From positions 1 to 64,000 of the IMG/VR virus record IMGVR_UViG_3300027762_000008: a stretch of 64,000 bases of DNA; one strand, given 5' to 3'. Numbering within the stretch: the stretch's first letter is position 1; each line of letters opens with the position of its first letter. Under the pieces are notes generated by a model, which was not told the DNA's origin, searched no databases, and was given only the letters and a program-made list of their open reading frames with translations. The position numbers were made by a program, and so were the translations under genes. The stretch is from a virus. Positions 51,701 to 59,305 of this stretch are shown here, piece after piece.

Positions 51701-54700
51701 AAGCCCAGGCTGGTGGACTCACTGCCAAACTCAGGCTGGCGATGAATCCCAACTTTGTATTCCGCACGGAATCCCACATCCAGAACGTCTTCAAGGCGAC
51801 GAAGGAATGGGACATAGCTCTGTTCAAGGCCATGAACGATGCGTTGGCGGAAGCGGGGATTACTCCGAACAAAGAATTCCTCCTTGGTCACTTCCTCACA
51901 CCTCACAACAATTTCGATAAGAGCGGATACCTGCTGAAACTTGGCATCGACGCTATCGGAGCAGAGAAGTGGGCGAAGATATGGAACCGGAGAAAGAATT
52001 TCTCCAATAGTAAATTCAGTGCCATTGCCAATTTCGTGTCCAATACGGAATACATAATGGGCACGTTGAATGAAGAGCTCGGACGTGGACTGCTCCACGA
52101 GGAGCAAGCCTTCGCCGGAGGAATCAAGACCGCAACAGAGTCCATTTCCAACAATTTCAAAGTGGAATTCTCACTGCTGCTACAAAAGCTCACCAGAGAA
52201 TGGGCGGAACCTGAATTCAAATATGGATTCAATAAGCTGCAGGGCTCAAAGGGAATCTTGGCGGTTAACGGATTCTTCTACGGGTTCGATAACAACACCA
52301 GAAAGATGATCAACACCCCACTTGGGGAGTGGCATCGTCACGCCTTCATTAGAAACAATGCGTACACAGCCCAGCAGATTCAGCGTGGAGACAAAGTCGG
52401 CTTCATTAGGGACACTCAGAAGTTCCTGCGAAACTTCAAGGAGTACATGGACGACGATGCTCTTCGCAAGCAGACCGCCAGTGCATTGTGGGATTACTTC
52501 TACGATGCTGGTGGAGGACCAAATAATCGAACGGTTATGTTGGATGCCCAAGCCTGGAAGAGCATCTGGGAATATATCCAATTTCAATCGGTCACACTAA
52601 ACAAAGCATATACTCTGGCGGCAGAGGCGGTGGCCAACAACAATGAAAAGATGAAAAGCCTCGGGTACAACATCGCCATGCCCGACTGGAGGCAGTACTA
52701 CGTGTACGAGCCCTCCAAGAACCGCTATGACTTGCACGAGTTCACCGACCGGCTGTTCCGGGATATGGACACCACCCGGTGGTTCGGCTCCTCCATGCGA
52801 GGACAGCTCGAGAAGGCGGAAAGAATAGTTCTCGACGGTCCTTCGTATGAGAACCTCGCTCACCCGGCTCAGATTATCTACGACTACGTCCACCACAATC
52901 TCATGTCCGCTCACACTATTCACTCAAGGACTCACCTTGAGAATTTCGGAATGCTTATCCGGGATCAGGGGTACATAAATCTCTCTGATTGGGTGATGGA
53001 TTTGGCTCAAAATAAGCTCCGAGGATCTGGCAAAAATGAGATGTTCGACGGAAGGACGATAGCAGAGCAGTTGGAAAACTGGCTCGTTACCAAGAGGTTG
53101 ACTCGAGCGGTAACTCTTCTTGCCCAACCAGCGGCGGTGGTGTTGGGAGTTACTAGAATAGCCAACGCTCTTAACTCTCCTAAAAGCATTATCAAGAACA
53201 TCGTCCAAGCCTCACTTGAATCTTGGATAGTCCGTGGTCCTGTCAAAGGCCTGAAGACTTCCATGGGTACCGTATACAACACGGTGAAAAACTATTTCTG
53301 GCAGCTCAACAGACCTCTGCCGAATAAGCCATTGCCGTTTGAATCCCTTCGCCGTGAAGTGCTCGAGGCGGATGCTCGAGGAGAATTCATTTCTGGAAGA
53401 GACATCTCTCCTGGAACTGCTGAAGCTATTTATACGGCAAAAAGAGGGCTCAGCGATAACTATGACCGAGCCCGGTTGTATTCCGTACAGCTTATGACAT
53501 CCACTGTTGGTGAGGTTCCTATTCCTAGAAGAAAGGGTGGTTTGACCCGATTAGCTCTGGGAGCCCGTCTTGCCGAAGATGCAATGGAAGACTGGGTGCG
53601 CAAGGCAATGAAAGAGCGGGGGGAAACCTCTATCTCCATGGCTCATCTTCAGCTAGGTGGACGTATTCACGACGCAGCTTTGGTTCACCTTTACCGGGAT
53701 GGAACCCAAAAAGCGTATGAGTATCTGATGAAAGAGATGCCCTCCATGCGAAAGAACTTGGTGTGGGGCTTCGTGACCGAGATGGAGCGGGGGTTAAAGC
53801 AGGGGAATCCCAATTTCGTCACCCTTGATTTCCTCTACACGTTCCATGCTCTGCAGAACGGTCGGTTCTCTCCGACAGCTGCACCTCAGTTGGTGCGTTC
53901 TCCCTATATCCGCTCGACGCTCCCGCAGCTCTTCATGTTCGCAAACGCCAAGGCTCTGCGTCCATTCCGGTATCTGGATCTCATCCGCAATATCCGGGGC
54001 AACGTGTGGGAGAAGTCCACTTCCTTTATGTTCAAGACGAGAGGTATGCCTTCTCAGATGCAGAAGAGAATGTATCTCACTCTGATTCCTGGGCTGGGCA
54101 TTCCGACAGCCTTATTCTCATGGCAGTTTGGCTTGGGGTCCATGGTTCCCGAAAGCGTTGCAGATAAGATGAGAGAGAACACGGAGCCTGGAAGCTTTCT
54201 TCGAAGGTGGGTTGAAGGCTCCGGTTATCCTCTCACTGAATGGGGTCCGCTCCCCGGATTCTTTGCTGACACTCGCTCAAAAACTGTTCCGGTAGGCATG
54301 ACTGCGGCTTTGCAAAACGTGGCCATGAACTATAAGAAGGTGGGAGAAGCCGTGCAGTCAGCATGGTATCACACTATGCGCTCCTTCGGTGAAGTGAATG
54401 ATGCCTGGGAAGACTACCTGCAGGGTGTGCCCGGGGTAAACACAAAGTTGGAGCGTCTTGTCTCCAAGCGCAGAGCCATAATGGAGATAGAAGACGTCAA
54501 TGTCCGTGAGGCCGAAGAGGAGAAGATAAATACGGAGATGTTGGAACTGCAAAAGCACTTCGAAGACACCGTTCTTCCCAAAGCTTTGGACTACATATTC
54601 GCCAACGTACCTGCTTTGGATTTCGTTGACTCCGTTGGAAAGCCGTTGTCCTTCCTGAAAGTGATCAACACTCCGTTCTATCGTGCTCACCTGGAGCGCG

Positions 54701-55185
54701 AAGCCTTGGCAAATGATCGACTCGAGGCAGACGAAACAGCGTTCTTTGCTCTCAACAACGCCGCCATCGGCGGATACACCGGAAACTGGTCCGCTGCCGC
54801 CGCCATGCTCGGACTCAAGGGCGAGCTCGGAAGGATTGCAGATGCTAATGCAGAGGAAACCAAGAAACGCCTCATGCAGGAATATGAATGGCTGGGCGAG
54901 TCCCCTGAATCCGCCGAGGTGTTCGCCAATCTGACCTTTAAACTCGCCAACTGGATGGACGAGGAAGACCTCATAACCATGTACGGGCACCAGACCTACG
55001 GAGAGAAGGTCAAATACCAAGACGTCATCGACAGATTCCTCAAGGCTCAGAAGGATTACGTCCGCCCGGAGAAGATGGACAAGCAGCAGGAGCTGTCGGA
55101 CGTCGAAGCGTTAATGTTGAAAGATACGGCCAGGGAAAGATTCCGAAGACAGATTCTGAACCGGCTTAAAGCGTCTGAGAAATAA
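48769..55185 (+). CDS. Giant internal virion protein, 2138 aa
   Basis: RBS ATAGGATCCCACA. Charged and mainly helical over its whole length, with hydrophobic segments at about residues 281-297 (ALVANFIPVLGYLKWLG), 328-342, 363-383 (GLSAVFGGGLTGALGAVGVAL) and 1767-1790 (YLTLIPGLGIPTALFSWQFG). Large proteins of this kind in podoviruses are ejected into the host to form the DNA conduit. I looked for RNA polymerase motifs (as in N4 virion RNAP), for SLT muramidase and for ADP-ribosyltransferase signatures and saw none. Its stop overlaps the convergent helicase gene by 20 bases. Confidence 0.65.
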   Translation: MADYLDEEKPIGYQYPEELESAIGPITPIETKEEREARLAAKRSQTAHFVPISPESATKIKQYWDEKGGDGYFNRPTTYLEEKFQGLVGKMFNKDYAPPVIPKKLDEWMDTSGDTPRVDYQALRLVGIPPEIKHGAMADVAQNVYGVAKKIALSGNDIKEKPDDTFPIRLGKTLTQTVDQFAGVFGSSVYEHLKSGGRFDDIYLPSVLDDEERTEIQNALSAGKPGAILRGGITVSLRPFQGAQQANISDVYDHVAKEKIKFVWDQINDATDTALTKDAALVANFIPVLGYLKWLGKAGEASKAVKAVSAVANPLTAATQALKGGKSLGLPALVGLSAAEAALMQRRHLSESAQQEELAGRGLSAVFGGGLTGALGAVGVALNKGSKAIAARRAETQNRAAQEVGKLVAELPPEQVHNIAMGLEDFPEPKVDFPAQQKAEGFAVPARPVVPVAADPQYVKEVKAGLIVHALDKEKQLSADPRIIQQVFTSLPHNKKLQDLATIRRQQAYGENPQQAKMRLALLNVLNQTEDSVAEGQTLIKKAMDKQLELPPAHQESIQSNVNDLDAISDLLDDNTFAKITAGTDQEFLAAVRAVAPNRAKAVELQLGRISDADLMQREFVDIFRALPPDKVTDVAAPRNSVSHRFLDSIHNWWDKRVKSQEDIDAVLDKSNKLGISVENQKVSSVQQLDSVITKIQKQTPVTGEGADIGHSTMLDSLASLRDDMEAAARNGTTIDPLHSTILAKDAKNFMDAGELEAIQTNITKFNELQEQRLLVHDQAAQILVDKVYMNRMKMGQKKDKISTTDVILQRLTSGKSADEIYEGLNQYFTKYARDMKIDPANLRDVTGDFKIVADSMAGGSSIPDAVINRFIVNSGRFIESVRPSSSGRLRRFGRALEQYNREAHWLDTVSDMIELGYDDPVKFAAQIVPRLGHIAEHARSSSLLRRFELLKAAGHDIYMKAMREIDLPETAKSQMYEAQAGGLTAKLRLAMNPNFVFRTESHIQNVFKATKEWDIALFKAMNDALAEAGITPNKEFLLGHFLTPHNNFDKSGYLLKLGIDAIGAEKWAKIWNRRKNFSNSKFSAIANFVSNTEYIMGTLNEELGRGLLHEEQAFAGGIKTATESISNNFKVEFSLLLQKLTREWAEPEFKYGFNKLQGSKGILAVNGFFYGFDNNTRKMINTPLGEWHRHAFIRNNAYTAQQIQRGDKVGFIRDTQKFLRNFKEYMDDDALRKQTASALWDYFYDAGGGPNNRTVMLDAQAWKSIWEYIQFQSVTLNKAYTLAAEAVANNNEKMKSLGYNIAMPDWRQYYVYEPSKNRYDLHEFTDRLFRDMDTTRWFGSSMRGQLEKAERIVLDGPSYENLAHPAQIIYDYVHHNLMSAHTIHSRTHLENFGMLIRDQGYINLSDWVMDLAQNKLRGSGKNEMFDGRTIAEQLENWLVTKRLTRAVTLLAQPAAVVLGVTRIANALNSPKSIIKNIVQASLESWIVRGPVKGLKTSMGTVYNTVKNYFWQLNRPLPNKPLPFESLRREVLEADARGEFISGRDISPGTAEAIYTAKRGLSDNYDRARLYSVQLMTSTVGEVPIPRRKGGLTRLALGARLAEDAMEDWVRKAMKERGETSISMAHLQLGGRIHDAALVHLYRDGTQKAYEYLMKEMPSMRKNLVWGFVTEMERGLKQGNPNFVTLDFLYTFHALQNGRFSPTAAPQLVRSPYIRSTLPQLFMFANAKALRPFRYLDLIRNIRGNVWEKSTSFMFKTRGMPSQMQKRMYLTLIPGLGIPTALFSWQFGLGSMVPESVADKMRENTEPGSFLRRWVEGSGYPLTEWGPLPGFFADTRSKTVPVGMTAALQNVAMNYKKVGEAVQSAWYHTMRSFGEVNDAWEDYLQGVPGVNTKLERLVSKRRAIMEIEDVNVREAEEEKINTEMLELQKHFEDTVLPKALDYIFANVPALDFVDSVGKPLSFLKVINTPFYRAHLEREALANDRLEADETAFFALNNAAIGGYTGNWSAAAAMLGLKGELGRIADANAEETKKRLMQEYEWLGESPESAEVFANLTFKLANWMDEEDLITMYGHQTYGEKVKYQDVIDRFLKAQKDYVRPEKMDKQQELSDVEALMLKDTARERFRRQILNRLKASEK

Positions 55186-56407
55186 TCTTCTCTTTCGCTT
55201 TGAGCACCCGGGCTATCTTGGTGTCCACACCCTCTCGGACAATGTCCACCACATGGCAGGTATGCTTCTGGCCTATTCTGCGAATCCTTCCCACAGCCTG
55301 TGCATTCATGGCAGGAATCCATGATAAGTCATTCCGCACCACAGTGTGCGAAGCCGTAAGCGTCAGTCCGGTACCCATCGCTCCGATAGTGCCTACTAGG
55401 AAGGGATATTTGCCCTGCTGGAAGTAGTTCACGAACCTGTCCCTGTCCGACATGGTTGTGGCTCCGTGGATCAACAGCGGAGTCCCAAGCCCATCGGCGA
55501 GATCCTTCGCTGGCTGCACGTGGTCGGTGAAGATAACCAGCGGACCTTGGTCATTGCTGACTAAATGCTGGCAGTATTCCAGCGTGAACGGCACCTTGTT
55601 CTCAGCCGACTCGAGCTTGGCGGACGAGATATGCCCAGGAACAGAGTTGAATTGCTCCATGGTTTCCCATCCGGATTCCAGCTCCTTGTCGCAGAGGAGC
55701 AGGGGGCTGACTTCGGCCTCCACATCCTCGTAGATCACTTCCGGGATGTCGGCGAGCTCGGACAACCGATGCCGGAAATAGATACCCGACAACCAGTTCT
55801 TCAGCTCCGGCAGATTCCTCATTCCCTCAAACTGGGTGATGACTCTTCCGCCGAACCGCTTCTCCACCTTGTTGCTGAACGTGGTGTTGAAAATCCACTG
55901 ATTCGGAAACGCCTTCTTGAATCCCCGAGGAGCTCCGTACTCGATAAGCAGGAGCAGAGAATACAACTCCGGGATCCGGTTCCTCATCGGGGTTCCCGAC
56001 ATCAGAATCAGCTTCTTCGGCTTGAAATCCTTCACATACGAATGCAGAGCCATTGTCCGTCGGGCTTTGATGTTGCAAAAGAGGTGGCATTCATCGACCG
56101 CCAGGGCGTCAAGATTATGGAACAGCGAAGCATCCTTGTGAACCTGATCCGCTGAGATAATCGTGATGTTTCCCTTCTCAGGATAGATACGGGATTCCTT
56201 GCCGGTGAACTTCTTTATCTCCGCTCTCCAGTTTCGACACAGGAAAGCGGGACACACCACCAACGACTTCGTGGTATTTTCCAGCATGGCCATAGCCGGA
56301 AGGGTTTTACCTGTTCCGGCTTCTGAGCCATTCAAACAATAGGGGTGGTCTTGATAATGCTGGATAGACTTCTTCTGGTGCTCAAACAGTACTACTTCCG
56401 GTAACAT
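55166..56407 (-). CDS. SNF2-type SF2 helicase
   Basis: 413 residues. Helicase core: Walker A GSEAGTGKT (27-35), DECH (105-108), SGTP (about 137-140), then a second RecA lobe with VGTIGAMGTGL and QAVGRIRRIGQ (about residues 360-385), diagnostic of Snf2/SWI-type translocases that bind duplex DNA. Phage homologues sit beside DNA polymerase genes and may clear the template or process forks. The start lacks a good RBS; a GGGG 17 bases upstream is weak, so the true start could differ slightly. Opens the DNA-metabolism cassette. Confidence 0.8.
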   Translation of the reverse strand: MLPEVVLFEHQKKSIQHYQDHPYCLNGSEAGTGKTLPAMAMLENTTKSLVVCPAFLCRNWRAEIKKFTGKESRIYPEKGNITIISADQVHKDASLFHNLDALAVDECHLFCNIKARRTMALHSYVKDFKPKKLILMSGTPMRNRIPELYSLLLLIEYGAPRGFKKAFPNQWIFNTTFSNKVEKRFGGRVITQFEGMRNLPELKNWLSGIYFRHRLSELADIPEVIYEDVEAEVSPLLLCDKELESGWETMEQFNSVPGHISSAKLESAENKVPFTLEYCQHLVSNDQGPLVIFTDHVQPAKDLADGLGTPLLIHGATTMSDRDRFVNYFQQGKYPFLVGTIGAMGTGLTLTASHTVVRNDLSWIPAMNAQAVGRIRRIGQKHTCHVVDIVREGVDTKIARVLKAKEKIISQTL

Positions 56408-56416
56408 TGTTGTAGT

Positions 56417-56851
56417 TCAACCCCGCACAACGTTCGTTCTTCGTTCCATGGTGAGTCTGTCGTACTGCCCGTCGGTATTCGTGTGGAGAGAAATATCTCC
56501 AAACTTCACTGTCCACTGTGCTATGGAATCTTTCGCCACCTTTCGGCAGCGGGTGTCATCCCAGTTGGGAGGAAACCAGAAGTTGAATATCCAGCCCGGA
56601 TACGTCTTGCGAACCAGGAAATGGGCATCCGGATCCTCGTCTATTCTCTCAATCCGGATCTCTTCCCCGGTTCTGGCCACCACAAGTTTACACCCGAGAA
56701 CCTCTGGCTCCGGCTCGTCCATCTCGAATTCCTCGACGTCATACCCACTCAGACCGGAGACATATAGCTCCGCTTTCACCTTGTCAGAGAAGCAGCGGAC
56801 GATATGATAATCGGAGTAGTACCCGGCGGTGACCACATATACCTTAGCCAT
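56417..56851 (-). CDS. DUF7336-like protein, 144 aa
   Basis: Start at 56851 (8 bases of overlap with the upstream gene). The opening VYVVTAGYYSDYHIVRCFSDK and the K-A-E-L-Y continuation match the small DUF7336 domain found in phage proteins, here occupying the first half; the second half is acidic then basic with an FNFWFPPNWDD strand. The domain's role is unknown; genes carrying it sit in replication or nucleotide-metabolism neighbourhoods. Confidence 0.6.
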   Translation of the reverse strand: MAKVYVVTAGYYSDYHIVRCFSDKVKAELYVSGLSGYDVEEFEMDEPEPEVLGCKLVVARTGEEIRIERIDEDPDAHFLVRKTYPGWIFNFWFPPNWDDTRCRKVAKDSIAQWTVKFGDISLHTNTDGQYDRLTMERRTNVVRG

Positions 56852-57596
56852 TTTGCTTCGCCTTAATCGCAGCGTCCCACAGTCCGAGATCCTTCGCCTT
56901 GAACGAGCTCGCCACCAACAGAAGAGTTCCAGCACACGGGTTACCGTTGATCATAATGATTTGGGTGCCGTGAATCTTGGCAACAATAGCCTTCGCAAAC
57001 TCGATTGCCTTGGTGGACGTCTTCCACGAGGGCTCAACCTCATCCAGAACCCTTTGCACCAGGAGAGCGTGTTCCCTGTTGGCCTTGTCGTAATAAACTA
57101 CCATCTCCTCAACCTTGGCCTCGACCACGGGAGCAGGTTCTGCAGCAACCGGGGCCGGTGCCACTTCTACTGCTCCCGCAGGAGCCTCTTCCACGGCAGG
57201 AGCTGGAGGAGCGACCTTCGCCGGGCGTCCACGCTTCTTGGTGGTTTCCACTTCCGTGTTGGGAACAGATGAAGGAGCAGGGGAATCACCAGCGTCAACC
57301 GATGACCTCGTGAGAGAAACGACAGTCTCCACAACATGCGGGACTGACGAGTTACCCCCAAGGAACTGCTCCTTCGCCGCCCTCTTCTTCTCTTCTACCC
57401 ATGCCTCAATGACCGCAGCAGACGGCTTGTTGTTAGGGTCGAATTGAAGAAAGAACTCAAAATCTTCTGTGTAGTACTCTTCGATGTCAACGTCCTTATT
57501 TCGTTGACCCTTCGTCAGGTGAAGTCCCAGGCGCACCATGCTGAAATAAATGTCAGTGCCAAATCTCTCTACCTTAGTTTCCATAATTCTGGCCAT
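56844..57596 (-). CDS. Hypothetical protein with AT-hook-like motif, 250 aa
   Basis: Start at 57596 (GGAG upstream). An N-terminal helical domain (residues 1-75), then an acidic/Pro/Ala-rich linker with KKRGRPAKV (about residues 119-127), the core of an AT-hook minor-groove binder, then a C-terminal domain with AKAIVAKIHGTQIIMINGNPCAG. The AT-hook suggests binding to AT-rich DNA; the protein lies between the helicase and the nuclease, so it may be a replication or recombination accessory factor. Confidence 0.5.
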   Translation of the reverse strand: MARIMETKVERFGTDIYFSMVRLGLHLTKGQRNKDVDIEEYYTEDFEFFLQFDPNNKPSAAVIEAWVEEKKRAAKEQFLGGNSSVPHVVETVVSLTRSSVDAGDSPAPSSVPNTEVETTKKRGRPAKVAPPAPAVEEAPAGAVEVAPAPVAAEPAPVVEAKVEEMVVYYDKANREHALLVQRVLDEVEPSWKTSTKAIEFAKAIVAKIHGTQIIMINGNPCAGTLLLVASSFKAKDLGLWDAAIKAKQNG

Positions 57597-57597
57597 G

Positions 57598-58503
57598 TTA
57601 TTTGTTCTCCATTAAAAGGTCTACAGGGGCTTTTGTTCTGTCGTTAATGTTGCTCAGGGTGAACACTTTCACTGAATCCCTGCACTCAGTAAAGGTCTTC
57701 CCGTGGCACCTGCTCCAATACTCGCAGGGGCGATTGTAGTCAATGCACGACTGGCGGTTGCAGATAGCTGTCTCGGACGAGAGAGAATCCATCTCCACCT
57801 TCGCTTGCATCAGATCCTCAAACGCCTCGGTGTAATCCAATTCTCCGGCGTTCACCTCAACGTCATACATCTCAGGCGCAGCCCGAAGACTGTATGCGTC
57901 GAAGGATTCTCCCGTCTTCGGCACATGCTTCGGCTTCGTCACCACCCGGTATCTCACCCCGGCAAATTTTGCCGTGTCGAGCCCGTACTTAAGAGCCACC
58001 TGCCCTGCAAAATTTGCATACAGGTTGAGCTGTGGGTCACGGTGCAGCCGGGCGAAGAGGCTCTGAACCAGCATCCCAGAAGTCTTAAGGTCGCAAATCC
58101 ACCAGAAGCCGTTGGAGTCCACCAAGATGGCGTCGATATATCCGACGATGTCATCGTTGGAGACTTCCATTTCGAGCCCGATGCACTTGAGCCGGGATAC
58201 CAAGTGAAGCTTGTAGTAACTCATCAAACAAGCATAGACCTTAAACACGTCCTCCAATTCAAGATTCTGCTCTTTACAGGCAGTATTGAATATGTCCATC
58301 GTGAACAAAGACTTCTCATGCTTTGTGAGCTCGCAGACCTTATGGAACGCCGAACCGAACCGCAGCGCAACCGCGTCGTCGGTATAGTCCGGGTCTTTCG
58401 GTACATGCAGCTTGTACTTCAGGTATGCCTTCCTGCGGCACTTCCTGAGCATGGACATAGCCGAATACGAAATCTTCTTATCAATCTCTTGCAATATCTC
58501 CAT
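57598..58503 (-). CDS. PD-(D/E)XK (RecB/Cas4-like) nuclease
   Basis: 301 residues. Motifs: G50xxxH54 in FGSAFHKV, Asp124 in GYIDAILV, Asp138-x-Lys140 in ICDLKTS and QLNLYA (about 158-163), the full PD-(D/E)XK set of the RecB/Cas4 family. Cys22 near the N-terminus with Cys248, Cys253, Cys260 and Cys266 at the end could coordinate an iron-sulfur cluster as in Cas4 and AddB. Such phage nucleases process DNA ends for recombination or replication. Positioned between the AT-hook protein and the ssDNA-binding candidate. Confidence 0.75.
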   Translation of the reverse strand: MEILQEIDKKISYSAMSMLRKCRRKAYLKYKLHVPKDPDYTDDAVALRFGSAFHKVCELTKHEKSLFTMDIFNTACKEQNLELEDVFKVYACLMSYYKLHLVSRLKCIGLEMEVSNDDIVGYIDAILVDSNGFWWICDLKTSGMLVQSLFARLHRDPQLNLYANFAGQVALKYGLDTAKFAGVRYRVVTKPKHVPKTGESFDAYSLRAAPEMYDVEVNAGELDYTEAFEDLMQAKVEMDSLSSETAICNRQSCIDYNRPCEYWSRCHGKTFTECRDSVKVFTLSNINDRTKAPVDLLMENK

Positions 58504-58514
58504 CGGGAGACTCC

Positions 58515-58904
58515 TTACAGCAGAGGATTATCTTCGCCCATTTCCGGTGGAGTCGAAATGGTTTCAAGCTGGGGACGGGAGCCACGGCCAGCTCGAGAAG
58601 GATCTCTCTCGATCTTGAACTGGTTGGATTCCTTCCCTGCCATCGGTCCCTTGGTGAGAGTGATGCGCCCGGCGAATGTGATGCGAACGAAGTCTTCCTT
58701 GTTGACGGAGTGGGACAAAGCATAGTCCAATTGACCGGCCTTGTTCAGAACGGTAGTCCTGCCATTCTCGTCGATAAAATAGTGCTGTGGGCCGAACTTT
58801 CCCGGCTTGGTTTCAATGTACCAGCCCTCGACCAGAATCTCCCCATCTTTACACTCTTTGTACTTGGGGTAATTAAACTTTCCGCCTACTTCCTGAAAAC
58901 TCAT
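58515..58904 (-). CDS. Probable single-stranded DNA-binding protein
   Basis: 129 residues, start at 58904 after GGAGGG. Beta-rich with segments IDENGRTTVLNKAG and RITFAGRITLTKGPMAGKE that fit an OB fold, followed by a disordered tail ending GEDNPLL, an acidic-hydrophobic tip similar to SSB or T7 gp2.5 C-termini. Its location between nuclease and polymerase also fits. It is small, lacks a clear SSB core signature, and remains a probable call. Confidence 0.5.
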   Translation of the reverse strand: MSFQEVGGKFNYPKYKECKDGEILVEGWYIETKPGKFGPQHYFIDENGRTTVLNKAGQLDYALSHSVNKEDFVRITFAGRITLTKGPMAGKESNQFKIERDPSRAGRGSRPQLETISTPPEMGEDNPLL

Positions 58905-58963
58905 AAACCCTCCAGAAACTGATTGCGTTGTGGGAACTATACCCAAAGACGCTCGTTGTTACT

Positions 58964-58987
58964 GTCGAAGCCGACTATCGGCTCGAC
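58964..58987 (-). promoter_or_regulatory. Hairpin in the leader of the ssDNA-binding gene
   Basis: GTCGAAGCCGA (58964-58974) and TCGGCTCGAC (58978-58987) pair with a single bulge, giving a stem of about ten base pairs downstream of the promoter. A T-run precedes it on the minus strand rather than following, so terminator function is unlikely; it may control leader folding. Confidence 0.4.
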
Positions 58988-58993
58988 TCAAAA

Positions 58994-59022
58994 ACAATAG
59001 AATACTTTGTGTCCGGTGTCAA
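58994..59022 (-). promoter_or_regulatory. Sigma70-like promoter for the ssDNA-binding gene
   Basis: Minus strand: TTGACA (59017-59022), 17-base spacer, TATTGT (58994-58999). The -35 is a perfect consensus and the -10 matches four of six. The next minus-strand start is 90 bases downstream (58904). It suggests host-polymerase transcription of at least this part of the cassette. Confidence 0.6.
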
Positions 59023-59024
59023 TA

Positions 59025-59303
59025 TCACCCTTTGAAATCCTTAAGGCAATAATTTCCCTCGGCGTATTTTCCCACCGCTCCCAGGGCGGTGGTGTTGGCG
59101 TGAAGCCGGAGCGGAGGAGGAGCCAAGTTGGTACCCTCAACCATTGAGCTAATATCAATTGCATTCTCCCAGTCTTCGATGGCATCACCGATGCCGAAGT
59201 CCGGGCTGGACGGTACCGGGTCGTGAACATTTCCAACCTTGATGCCTACGCTAATCTTGTCTTTACCCGCCTGAATATCCAGGTGATCCAATACTTCGCT
59301 CAT
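59025..59303 (-). CDS. Hypothetical protein, 92 aa
   Basis: Start at 59303 with GGAG upstream. N-terminal helix (SEVLDHLDIQAGKDK), then beta strands (ISVGIKVGNVHDPVPSS), an acidic WENAIDISSM segment and a basic end (GVKYAEGNYCLKDFKG). No family recognised. Immediately downstream of the polymerase gene. Confidence 0.55.
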   Translation of the reverse strand: MSEVLDHLDIQAGKDKISVGIKVGNVHDPVPSSPDFGIGDAIEDWENAIDISSMVEGTNLAPPPLRLHANTTALGAVGKYAEGNYCLKDFKG

Positions 59304-59305
59304 GC

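Noticed and set aside
48769-55185. Virion RNA polymerase (N4-type)
   Set aside because: No T7/N4-type RNA polymerase motifs could be recognised in the translated sequence.
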